DNA of 64,000 bases from UBA2231 sp964415175 (GTDB taxonomy: Bacteria > Elusimicrobiota > Elusimicrobia > Elusimicrobiales > UBA9959): the NCBI GenBank assembly GCA_964415175.1, contig CAYPYG010000007.1, positions 1-64,000 on the forward strand, in the 5' to 3' direction. Below are positions 1-7,153 of the stretch, piece by piece. Under the pieces are notes generated by a model. That model was given only the letters and a program-made list of their open reading frames with translations, was not told the DNA's origin and ran no database searches. The stretch's first letter is position 1. Each line of letters starts with the position of its first letter. Both the position numbers and the translations under genes were made by a program.

Positions 1-190
1 CGGCCGGCAACCGGATCTCCCGGGAGGACCGGGACGGCGTGACCACCTATTCCTACGATTTCGCCAACCGCCTTGTAAGCGCGGACGACCCTGCGGCCGC
101 CGAGACCTTCGCCTACGATGAGAACGGCAACAGGCTCGCCGACAAAAGAGCGAACGACTACGCCTATGACGCCGCCAACCGCATACAGGC
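1..190 (+). repeat. RHS core direct repeat A (copy 1)
   Basis: By eye this is identical to 5050-5239 (offset 5049). Identity resumes at 630-727, matching 5679-5776. The long identical blocks inside divergent surroundings point to recent duplication or gene conversion. Confidence 0.9.
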
Positions 191-1367
191 AAACAGCCTT
201 TACACATTCGCCCATGATCCCAATGGGAACCTGACCGGCCGGACCAATAAGAGCGGCAACGCTACGATAACCTACGCCTACAACCCCGAGCAGCAGCTTT
301 CCGAGGTCACGACCCCGGACCACAGTGTTAGCTACAAATACGACCCGCTGGGCCGCCGTATCGAGAAAACCGTCGACGGCAATATCCAGCGATACGTCTA
401 CGACAACGAGGACATAATCGCCATCCTCGACAGCACTAATCGACCCACCGAAACCTTTACCCACGGTCCCGGCATAGACGAGCCGCTGATAATGACCAAG
501 GCCGACGGCGCCAGCTACTTCTACCACGCCGATGGATTGGGCTCCATAACAGCCCTGACCAACGACAAGAAAGAAATCGTGGAGACCTACACCTACAAAG
601 CCTACGGCGAGCCGACGATAAAGGACCGGACCGGCGCGATCCTTTTAAAATCCGCCGTAGGCAACCCTTACCTGTTCACATCCCGCGAGCTAGATAGCGA
701 ATCCGGGCTTTATTACTACCGCGCCAGGTATTACGACTGGCGAAGGGGCGCCTTCACCCAGGAAGACCCCCTCGGGCTGGCAGGATCCGACACAAATTTT
801 TATGCGTATGTTAAGAACGGACCCACTAGGGCCATAGACCCCACGGGAAAGCTCGGGTGGATAATAGCCGGAGGCATAATTTCAGGCGGGATTGATTTCG
901 GAATTCAATACGCACAAACCGGGAGCTTATCTAAAATAAATTGGGTATCAGTAGGCTTGAGCGCCGGGAGTGGAGCATTAGGCGTAGGAGTGGGGAATCA
1001 AATTACCAAAATAGGCGCAACCGCTTTGAATAGGGTAATTTTAAACGCGGGAGCCGCTGGGTCTATTGGCGGATATAGTCAAATGGCTAAAAATATTTCA
1101 GCAAATCAGCCGCTTTCAGACAATTTAGCCGAGGCTACTTTAGTCAGTTCAGGATTTGCTGCATTGGGATCATCCATAGAGGAACTTGCGCAGTTCGGGG
1201 TATCGCATGTACGTGAGATGACAAATAAACTCTCATTGCAAGACGAACTATTATTGCGTTCAAATGCTGTCACACATTATGGACAACCTCATGATCACAT
1301 ACGATCCGTTATTACAGCTGGTGGACTAGGCATTTCGTCTTCTGGAGATTTGTATACCTGCGAATAG
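1..1367 (+). CDS. RHS repeat protein, 5'-truncated by the window edge
   Basis: The reading frame is open from the first bases, so the gene starts upstream. It shows tandem YD repeats (Y-D-x-x-N-R, Y-D-P-L-G-R-R) and the RHS core end motif, S-E-S-G-L-Y-Y-Y-R-A-R-Y-Y-D followed by D-P-x-G, near 690-850. RHS shells of this kind encapsulate a C-terminal toxin. The tip after about 850 changes to AT-rich DNA and encodes a glycine-rich hydrophobic stretch and then an unrecognised domain of about 90 residues that includes H-Y-G-Q-P-H-D-H near the end. The core is nearly identical to that of the gene at 4485. The tip function is unknown. A putative immunity gene follows 13 bases after the stop. Confidence 0.88.
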   Translation, partial: AGNRISREDRDGVTTYSYDFANRLVSADDPAAAETFAYDENGNRLADKRANDYAYDAANRIQANSLYTFAHDPNGNLTGRTNKSGNATITYAYNPEQQLSEVTTPDHSVSYKYDPLGRRIEKTVDGNIQRYVYDNEDIIAILDSTNRPTETFTHGPGIDEPLIMTKADGASYFYHADGLGSITALTNDKKEIVETYTYKAYGEPTIKDRTGAILLKSAVGNPYLFTSRELDSESGLYYYRARYYDWRRGAFTQEDPLGLAGSDTNFYAYVKNGPTRAIDPTGKLGWIIAGGIISGGIDFGIQYAQTGSLSKINWVSVGLSAGSGALGVGVGNQITKIGATALNRVILNAGAAGSIGGYSQMAKNISANQPLSDNLAEATLVSSGFAALGSSIEELAQFGVSHVREMTNKLSLQDELLLRSNAVTHYGQPHDHIRSVITAGGLGISSSGDLYTCE

Positions 1368-1380
1368 TAGGATTGTTCTT

Positions 1381-1662
1381 ATGAATCGTGAGACCAAAAT
1401 GTATTTCGCGCGGCTCTTGTTTTATGGGCTTGGGATATATGCAGCATTATTCATTACCGGAGCAATACTTGCCCACCTTCTCTTATCTTTTCTGGGCGTT
1501 GGGCCTATTAAAAAGGCTGCGGCGGTATTGCTTTTTGCTATTGCAGGACTAACAACTCTTTTGGCACACATTTGGAATATTTATTGTGAGATAAGAATTT
1601 TTAGGGCCAAAAAACGGAATATCCCGCAACCGGCTATCGGACGAGACAAAACGACGAAATGA
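1381..1662 (+). CDS. Small two-TM protein, putative immunity to RHS tip 1
   Basis: This is a 93-residue protein with two predicted membrane segments, at about residues 8-40 and 43-68, and a basic C-terminus. It lies directly behind the first RHS tip and is AT-rich like that tip, the usual position of an immunity gene for a polymorphic toxin. I do not recognise the family. If it is immunity, its membrane location hints that the cognate toxin works at or across the inner membrane. The role rests on position and composition only. Confidence 0.6.
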   Translation: MNRETKMYFARLLFYGLGIYAALFITGAILAHLLLSFLGVGPIKKAAAVLLFAIAGLTTLLAHIWNIYCEIRIFRAKKRNIPQPAIGRDKTTK

Positions 1663-1684
1663 AAGACGGGGGATATAACGTTTC

Positions 1685-2755
1685 ATGAAGCCAAGACTGG
1701 ACCTCACGATACCGATGTCCTCCGTAGGTATAAGCAAAATTACCTACGCCTACAACCCCGAGCAGCAACTTTCCGAAGTCGTAACCCCGGAACACAAGGT
1801 CCAGTACAAATATGACCCTCTGGGCCGCCGTATCGAGAAAACCGTCGACGGCAATATCCAGCGATACGTCTACGACAACGAAGACATCATCGCCGTGCTG
1901 GACGCGGACGGCAATCCGCTCCAGACCTTCACCCACGGCCCAGGCATAGACGAGCCGCTGATAATAACAAAGGCCGACGGCGCCAGCTACTTCTACCACG
2001 CCGACGCCCTAGGCTCCATAACAGTCCTGACCGATGGCAACAAAGAAATAGTGGAGACCTATACTTACAAAGCCTACGGCCAGCCGACGATAAAGGATAG
2101 CCTTGGCGCGGTGTTTGATAAATCAGCCTTTGGAAATCCATATTTCTTCACAGCCCGGGAACTCGACAGTGAGTCCGGGCTCTATTATTACCGCGCTAGG
2201 TATTACGACTGGAACAGAGGCGCCTTTACCCAAGAAGACCCAATCGGGATTATTGATAACAGCGCCAACCTTTATCCTTATGTAATAAACAATCCTCTCG
2301 CTTTTATTGATCCAACTGGGTTATGGGGGGTTGGAGTTATCGGTTCCGTATCTACAGAAGCGGGCCTTGTATTGGCTGGTGCCGGGGGGACAGCCGCTAT
2401 TGCCGGAGGTATCTTTTCTGGGGGAGAACAAGGAATAACCGCAGGTAAGTTCACTACGCTTGGGGGATTTGCAGGCGGTCCAGAGTATGGGCCATGCCAT
2501 CCTGGGAGCAAAGGGGGCTATATTGCTGGGGCATTTACTGGTATTGGGGCCGGGGCATTTCTTACAAATGCCACTAACGCAAATCAGTTGCGCGGGATAT
2601 CAGATACCTATTCGTTCAATATAGGGGTCGGCCCTATCAAAGCATCCGCACAACTGGGAATAAGCAATGGAATATGGATCGGCTCCATAACAATTGGGCC
2701 AGGAATTGGCATTAGTTTAAGCAACTATCAAACATATACTCAGACGCAAAAATGA
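1685..2755 (+). CDS. Orphan RHS cassette with glycine-rich tip 2
   Basis: A 356-residue frame joins about 17 unrelated residues to the middle of an RHS core at about 1737 (Y-A-Y-N-P-E-Q-Q-L), so nothing before the last few YD repeats is present. There is no signal peptide and only a weak ribosome site. The core ends normally with E-S-G-L-Y-Y-Y-R-A-R-Y-Y-D and D-P-T-G near 2310. The tip from about 2317 is Gly/Ala-rich and beta-like (I-G-P-G-I-G-I-S near the end). It looks like a displaced toxin cassette left by recombination, which could be reactivated by exchange with an intact core. It may not be translated on its own. Confidence 0.7.
   Translation: MKPRLDLTIPMSSVGISKITYAYNPEQQLSEVVTPEHKVQYKYDPLGRRIEKTVDGNIQRYVYDNEDIIAVLDADGNPLQTFTHGPGIDEPLIITKADGASYFYHADALGSITVLTDGNKEIVETYTYKAYGQPTIKDSLGAVFDKSAFGNPYFFTARELDSESGLYYYRARYYDWNRGAFTQEDPIGIIDNSANLYPYVINNPLAFIDPTGLWGVGVIGSVSTEAGLVLAGAGGTAAIAGGIFSGGEQGITAGKFTTLGGFAGGPEYGPCHPGSKGGYIAGAFTGIGAGAFLTNATNANQLRGISDTYSFNIGVGPIKASAQLGISNGIWIGSITIGPGIGISLSNYQTYTQTQK
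1991..2128 (+). repeat. RHS core direct repeat B (copy 1)
   Basis: Identical to 3266-3403 (offset 1275) by eye. Similarity continues with a few mismatches to about 2200. Confidence 0.9.
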
Positions 2756-3108
2756 CTGCAATTACCGCGATAATATGTTTTTTTATCTTGCTAGTACTTA
2801 CCATTTTAGCGTTTCATTACACCGCCCGCCATATTTACGACTATCAAATAAAAGAACAATCAATTTGTGTTTTATTATTCCGACGAATACCGTTAATCAA
2901 TATCCCAATCAATGACATCTCGGAAATACAAAAACTACTATATAAGGAAGTGTTTCTTAGGAAGGGAACATTAATGGCATTAAGCCTAGGGAATCGCATG
3001 TGGGGAGATGTGATTTTGATCCGCAAAAAAAACGGAATAGTTAGAACGATTTTGATTACACCAGACAACGCTGACTGGTTTATACAACAGGTTAAATCAC
3101 ACTTCTAA
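2752..3108 (+). CDS. Small membrane-anchored protein, putative immunity to RHS tip 2
   Basis: The 118-residue protein starts on an ATGA overlap with the preceding RHS stop, so the two are translationally coupled. Residues 4-26 form a hydrophobic membrane anchor; the rest is a mixed alpha/beta domain with many Ile and Lys, resembling small PH-like bacterial domains, but I do not identify a family. It is AT-rich, like tip 2. The immunity role is inferred from position. Confidence 0.6.
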   Translation: MTAITAIICFFILLVLTILAFHYTARHIYDYQIKEQSICVLLFRRIPLINIPINDISEIQKLLYKEVFLRKGTLMALSLGNRMWGDVILIRKKNGIVRTILITPDNADWFIQQVKSHF

Positions 3109-3118
3109 CTACTACTCT

Positions 3119-4003
3119 ATGGAGACACTTACCCGGCGCTACGTCTACGATAATGAGGACATAATCGCCATACTGGACGCGGACGGGACCCCGCTCCACA
3201 CTTTCACCCACGGCCCAGGCATAGACGAGCCGCTGATAATGACCAGGGCCGACGGCGCAAACTATTTCTACCACGCCGACGCCCTAGGCTCCATAACAGT
3301 CCTGACCGATGGCAACAAAGAAATAGTGGAGACCTATACTTACAAAGCCTACGGCCAGCCGACGATAAAGGATAGCCTTGGCGCGGTGTTTGATAAATCA
3401 GCCATTGAAAATCTATATTTCTTCACAGCCCGGGAACTCGACAGTGAGTCCGGGCTCTATTACTACCGCGCCAGATATTACGACTGGAACAGCGGAGCCT
3501 TCACACAGGAAGACCCCGCTGGTTTTGTTGCCGGTGAGACGAATTTATACACTTACGTAACAAATAACCCAGTCGGGCTAATGGATCCTTTCGGGCTTTG
3601 GTACATTGATTTAAATATCACGATAGGAATATGGGGAGGTCTTACGCGGGGAGTAATATTTGATTCCCAAGGCATCTATACATACAAAGGTGGTGGAGCC
3701 GTTTCCCCATATGGTGGAATTTCTCTAACCGTCTCAAAAGATGCCGTGATGGAGGGCCTAAATTTCGCGATACAGCCGTCTTTACCGATAGGCCCTCTAG
3801 CGATTACTGGGCAATATGGCGCCACTTTATCAAAAGGCTTACCGGAATTTACTGAAATCGGGATATCTTGGCCACCCGTGCCGGGGATATCCATGACAGC
3901 CTACAACATAGAGATGCACAGTCAATGGCCATGGGCTAAGGAAACGCTAAAATCAGCTCCCCTGGTCAAATATCCAGCCGGTAATGATTGTTGGCACGAG
4001 TAG
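3119..4003 (+). CDS. Orphan RHS cassette with beta-rich tip 3
   Basis: This 294-residue frame opens abruptly inside an RHS core (T-R-R-Y-V-Y-D-N-E-D), 10 bases after the previous gene, and has neither a signal peptide nor an N-terminal shell. Bases 3266-3403 are identical to 1991-2128 of the previous cassette. The core ends at D-P-F-G-L-W near 3600. The tip of about 135 residues is beta-rich with Gly/Pro turns, and its last part (E-I-G-I-S-W-P-P-V-P-G-I-S) resembles the end of tip 2. It is best read as a second silent tip cassette in the array. The toxin activity is unknown. Confidence 0.7.
   Translation: METLTRRYVYDNEDIIAILDADGTPLHTFTHGPGIDEPLIMTRADGANYFYHADALGSITVLTDGNKEIVETYTYKAYGQPTIKDSLGAVFDKSAIENLYFFTARELDSESGLYYYRARYYDWNSGAFTQEDPAGFVAGETNLYTYVTNNPVGLMDPFGLWYIDLNITIGIWGGLTRGVIFDSQGIYTYKGGGAVSPYGGISLTVSKDAVMEGLNFAIQPSLPIGPLAITGQYGATLSKGLPEFTEIGISWPPVPGISMTAYNIEMHSQWPWAKETLKSAPLVKYPAGNDCWHE
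3266..3403 (+). repeat. RHS core direct repeat B (copy 2)
   Basis: Identical to 1991-2128. The junction with the non-homologous tip lies about 200 bases downstream. Confidence 0.9.
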
Positions 4004-4017
4004 CTTTGAGGTTGACC

Positions 4018-4263
4018 ATGTTTAATCCCGGGGATTTCTTTATGGGAGCGATGTTTCTCGTTTTCGCCTTCTATTTTGGATTTAATCCGGAAAAGCGCGT
4101 TAATGAGTCCGCAAAAAGACTAGAAAAATGGTTCCCATATTACTCGTTCAACGATTCAGAGAAGCAAGTATGGAAATTCTACTTTTCACTTGGCGCGATT
4201 TTATCAACCTTGATTGGTGCACATCTGCTCTTCAAAGCTTTTCACATGCCTGGCCCATTCTAA
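4018..4263 (+). CDS. Small membrane protein, putative immunity to RHS tip 3
   Basis: I prefer the ATG at 4018, preceded by GAGGTTGACC, over an upstream in-frame start at 3988 that would overlap the RHS gene. The 81-residue product has two hydrophobic segments, at about residues 4-20 and 56-75, around a charged middle with a W-F-P-Y-Y motif. It follows tip 3 directly and shares its low GC. No known family is recognised; immunity is inferred from position. Confidence 0.55.
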   Translation: MFNPGDFFMGAMFLVFAFYFGFNPEKRVNESAKRLEKWFPYYSFNDSEKQVWKFYFSLGAILSTLIGAHLLFKAFHMPGPF

Positions 4264-4484
4264 TGAATATAACCAGGCTTCCCTTTTAGATTAGGGCACA
4301 ATTAATTGTGGACTCTTATCTAAAAATCATGATGGCTTAACAGCGAAGGATGGCAAGTTTAAAGTTGTTAACCGTTAGCGGTATAACGACGATGCAAAAA
4401 GCACCAAGTGTCAACTATTATTGTAGTGCTCCGGGCATGGAGTATTGACCCCGTTGGAAGCAGGCGCCGAAATAACCGCACGAC
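4264..4484. other. AT-rich intergenic stretch with palindrome and possible gene remnant
   Basis: It holds a perfect 14-base palindrome, CACAATTAATTGTG, at 4297-4310. A short stop-bounded frame at about 4295-4378 reads L-T-A-K-D-G-K-F-K-V-V-N-R and may be the tail of a lost toxin or immunity gene. No start codon or ribosome site accompanies it. Confidence 0.3.
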
Positions 4485-6317
4485 ATGAAAAATATTCTCA
4501 CCATGCTTATCATTATTGTATGTGCGCCCCTGATAGCGCATGCTTCTGTACCTATTCCTCCGCCCTCCATTTATCCTTATCAGCCCGAAATCACAGCCCT
4601 ACTGGGGCGAAAGAAGATCCACCAGTACGACAGGATGTCCAGCTCCGCCGTGGGGCTATCCGCCTCCAATGACGGGAGCGCGGTCAGGTTCGCCTACGAC
4701 GCGCTCGACCGCCCGGCCGGGACCACGCAGGCGTTCGGGGGCGGGACCTACACCTTGCGCTATACCTACGACGCCGTCGGCAACCGCACCGCCATGTCCA
4801 CGACGTGGGGGGAATACAATTACACCTACGACGCCCTAAACCGCGTGATCTCGATAGTCAACCCGCAGGGGATAAATGTAACCCTGGCTTACGACGCAGT
4901 CGGCAGGCGCACCAGGAAAACCGTTTTCAAGGCACTGCCCGAAACGCTGGCCGAAACCGATTACACCTACGACAAGGCCGGCCAGCTGCTTTCGATAGTG
5001 AACAAGGCCGGCGGCGAGATCGTTTCTTTCGCCAGGTACCGCTACGACGCGGCCGGCAACCGGATCTCCCGGGAGGACCGGGACGGCGTGACCACCTATT
5101 CCTACGATTTCGCCAACCGCCTTGTAAGCGCGGACGACCCTGCGGCCGCCGAGACCTTCGCCTACGATGAGAACGGCAACAGGCTCGCCGACAAAAGAGC
5201 GAACGACTACGCCTATGACGCCGCCAACCGCATACAGGCCAACACCCTCTACACCTTTGAGCATGACCTGAACGGCAATCTGATAGGCCGGACCGGTAAG
5301 AGCGACAATACCGCGATAGCCTACGCCTACGACCCGGAACAGCGGCTCGCCGAGGTCACGACCCCGGAGCATAAGGTCCAGTACAGGTATGACCCCTTAG
5401 GCAGAAGGATAGAGAAAACCGTCGACGGACTTACCCGGCGTTATGTTTACGACAATGAGGACATAATCGCCGTCCTGGACGCGGACGGCAATCCGCTCCA
5501 GACCTTCACCCACGGTCCCGGCATAGACGAGCCGCTGATAATGACCAAGGCCGACGGCACAAACTATTTCTACCACACCGACGCCCTGGGCTCCATAACG
5601 GCGCTCACCGACGACAACAAAGAAATAGTCGAAACTTATTCCTATACCGCCTACGGCGAACCGACAATAAAGGACCGCACCGGCGCGATCCTTTTAAAAT
5701 CCGCCGTAGGCAACCCTTACCTGTTCACATCCCGCGAGCTAGATAGCGAATCCGGGCTTTATTACTACCGCGCCAGATATTATGATTGGGCTAGAGGCGC
5801 ATTTACACAGGAGGATCCAATCGGTTTTGCTTCTGGAAGCAATTTTTATTCCTATGTCACCAATGACCCTACGGGAAATATGGATCCTTACGGGGAATTT
5901 GTGATTTCAATTAAAATACTGCCAAAGGATTATGGATCAATCACAATAGTATGGCAAGATCTACTATCTCTCCCGTCTATCTTCACCTCCGGTACCGTTG
6001 GCGACAATGGCACGGAGATTAGAAGTGGCATATATAAGTATAAATACGGAAAACACAAAATTTCTTCTCCGAATGCATATCCTGCATTAAATCTATATAC
6101 ACAACATGATGAACGCGAGATCCCTGCGACCAGGAAGGATAACCCGAATAAAAAAACAGCTATTGGAATAAATGTTCACAGAGGGAATCGTCCTGGCAGC
6201 AAAAAAGGAATCGGGTCCGCTGGATGCCACGTTATCCCCCCTACTGAATATGGAAGATTCATGGATAGCTTTCAAGCAGGGGAAGAAGGAGTTTATGTCT
6301 ATATCAGTTTGTATTAG
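4485..6317 (+). CDS. Secreted RHS protein with YkuD-like (L,D-transpeptidase-like) tip
   Basis: The 610-residue protein starts with a Sec-type signal peptide (residues 1-20, ending A-H-A) and then goes almost directly into YD repeats, so it is far shorter than typical RHS shells of more than 1,000 residues. The core ends with Y-Y-Y-R-A-R-Y-Y-D and D-P-Y-G near residue 468. The AT-rich tip of about 140 residues contains I-N-V-H-R-G-N and, 8 residues on, G-S-A-G-C-H-V-I. An H-x-G...S-x-G-C signature is typical of YkuD L,D-transpeptidase and related folds with a nucleophilic Cys. Peptidoglycan is the inferred target, and the next gene encodes a lipoprotein. DNA at 5050-5239 and 5679-5776 is identical to 1-190 and 630-727. 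Confidence 0.82.
   Translation: MKNILTMLIIIVCAPLIAHASVPIPPPSIYPYQPEITALLGRKKIHQYDRMSSSAVGLSASNDGSAVRFAYDALDRPAGTTQAFGGGTYTLRYTYDAVGNRTAMSTTWGEYNYTYDALNRVISIVNPQGINVTLAYDAVGRRTRKTVFKALPETLAETDYTYDKAGQLLSIVNKAGGEIVSFARYRYDAAGNRISREDRDGVTTYSYDFANRLVSADDPAAAETFAYDENGNRLADKRANDYAYDAANRIQANTLYTFEHDLNGNLIGRTGKSDNTAIAYAYDPEQRLAEVTTPEHKVQYRYDPLGRRIEKTVDGLTRRYVYDNEDIIAVLDADGNPLQTFTHGPGIDEPLIMTKADGTNYFYHTDALGSITALTDDNKEIVETYSYTAYGEPTIKDRTGAILLKSAVGNPYLFTSRELDSESGLYYYRARYYDWARGAFTQEDPIGFASGSNFYSYVTNDPTGNMDPYGEFVISIKILPKDYGSITIVWQDLLSLPSIFTSGTVGDNGTEIRSGIYKYKYGKHKISSPNAYPALNLYTQHDEREIPATRKDNPNKKTAIGINVHRGNRPGSKKGIGSAGCHVIPPTEYGRFMDSFQAGEEGVYVYISLY
5050..5239 (+). repeat. RHS core direct repeat A (copy 2)
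   Basis: Identical to 1-190. See also 5679-5776, which is identical to 630-727 at the same offset. Confidence 0.9.
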
Positions 6318-6759
6318 AAATGTTGCATTTATGAGCGTCATTTTGTTTGCAGCCTGTGGGCAGCAAAGTTCGTCTACAACTGATGAAACGCACCAGATTG
6401 CAAGTGCTAAAAAACGTGAAACCGCAGGGCAAGTGTTTCTGAGCGCATTAAATGATGCACGGGCGGATAAAAGAGCGGGATTTCTTGCGCTATATGATAT
6501 TTCAAAAGATCCGGATACCTACACGGTGGAATATCAAGAGGCCGCGAATGACGTGCTTACAGAGTTGTTGTACACAAAAACCGAGGAGTGGATAAAGGCG
6601 TTCGCCTCTATTTCTGACTTTCAATTTTCTTTCGGGGTTTTGCCGCTGGAGGTTTCTGAAGCCGAGTATGATTCGGTTGTGATTACAAAACTAAATAAGA
6701 TCAAGCCCAACAATGAAGGTGAGCGAAAGTTAATCAAATACATTCAATCTAAGTTGTGA
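6295..6759 (+). CDS. Lipoprotein, putative immunity to the YkuD-like RHS tip
   Basis: The ATG at 6295 gives a 154-residue protein that overlaps the end of the RHS gene; AAGGAG lies just upstream. The N-terminus is a lipoprotein signal with a lipobox ending V-I-L-F-A-A-C-G, followed by a Ser/Thr/Gln-rich linker and an alpha-helical domain of about 120 residues. A longer in-frame start at 6172 would destroy the signal and overlap the RHS gene more. Immunity to a wall-acting toxin must sit in the periplasm, and a lipoprotein fits. No family is recognised. Confidence 0.65.
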   Translation: MSISVCIRNVAFMSVILFAACGQQSSSTTDETHQIASAKKRETAGQVFLSALNDARADKRAGFLALYDISKDPDTYTVEYQEAANDVLTELLYTKTEEWIKAFASISDFQFSFGVLPLEVSEAEYDSVVITKLNKIKPNNEGERKLIKYIQSKL

Positions 6760-6773
6760 GCAACGCAGTATAA

Positions 6774-6960
6774 GGTATCTTCAAGATCGCTTCACTGTTC
6801 GGAAAGGGCCAGGTCTCGACTTTTAACTTCGTAAACATTGTGACTAGATTTATCTACGGCAACGGGTCCTGCGCGTCCTGCGCCGGCGGGCAGCTATCCT
6901 CGCTCACCGACCCCAAGGGCAATACCTGGGCCTTCAATTACGATAAGTACGGCCGCTGAC
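6774..6960 (+). pseudogene. RHS upstream-core remnant
   Basis: A stop-bounded frame without a start encodes I-Y-G-N-G-S-C-A-S-C-A-G-G followed by L-T-D-P-K-G-N-T-W-A-F-N-Y-D and then TGA. This is the upstream-core style of RHS proteins (N-G-x-x-x-C-A-x-C, T-D-P-x-G). It is the scar of a larger RHS gene broken between the array and the mur operon. Together with 6961-7153 it fills the only stretch of more than 300 bases without an intact gene (6760-7153); the rest holds promoter-like sequence. Confidence 0.6.
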
Positions 6961-7056
6961 CTTCTCCCTGTAATTCAGGCCATTTGAAATGGTTTGAGAC
7001 CGCCAATTTGCCCTTTCCCCGGGAGCCGGGCCGGCGCCCGCGCTCTCATTAATAAG

Positions 7057-7069
7057 TATAATCTATAAT
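7057..7069 (+). promoter_or_regulatory. Tandem -10 boxes upstream of the murF operon
   Basis: Two TATAAT hexamers lie at 7057-7062 and 7064-7069 in otherwise GC-rich DNA, about 85 bases before murF. No good -35 is seen at 17 bases. This is the likely promoter of the murF-murG operon, or an internal one if murE lay upstream before the RHS insertion. Confidence 0.45.
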
Positions 7070-7153
7070 AGTTTTCGTCGGCGGGATGCCGGCACTTTTT
7101 CAGATGAAAGATAAACTGTTTTTCAGTTTCTCAATTGCGCAGAGCGGAAGGCA

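Noticed and set aside
39..4003. RHS repeats as a CRISPR array or tandem satellite
   Set aside because: The repeats are coding, 138-190 bases long, spaced irregularly by protein-coding tips and in frame with YD motifs. There are no short direct repeats with unique spacers.
4297..4310. The palindrome CACAATTAATTGTG as a promoter operator
   Set aside because: No promoter elements or start codon are correctly spaced around it, and short AT palindromes are expected in this AT-rich patch. It is kept only as part of the intergenic description.
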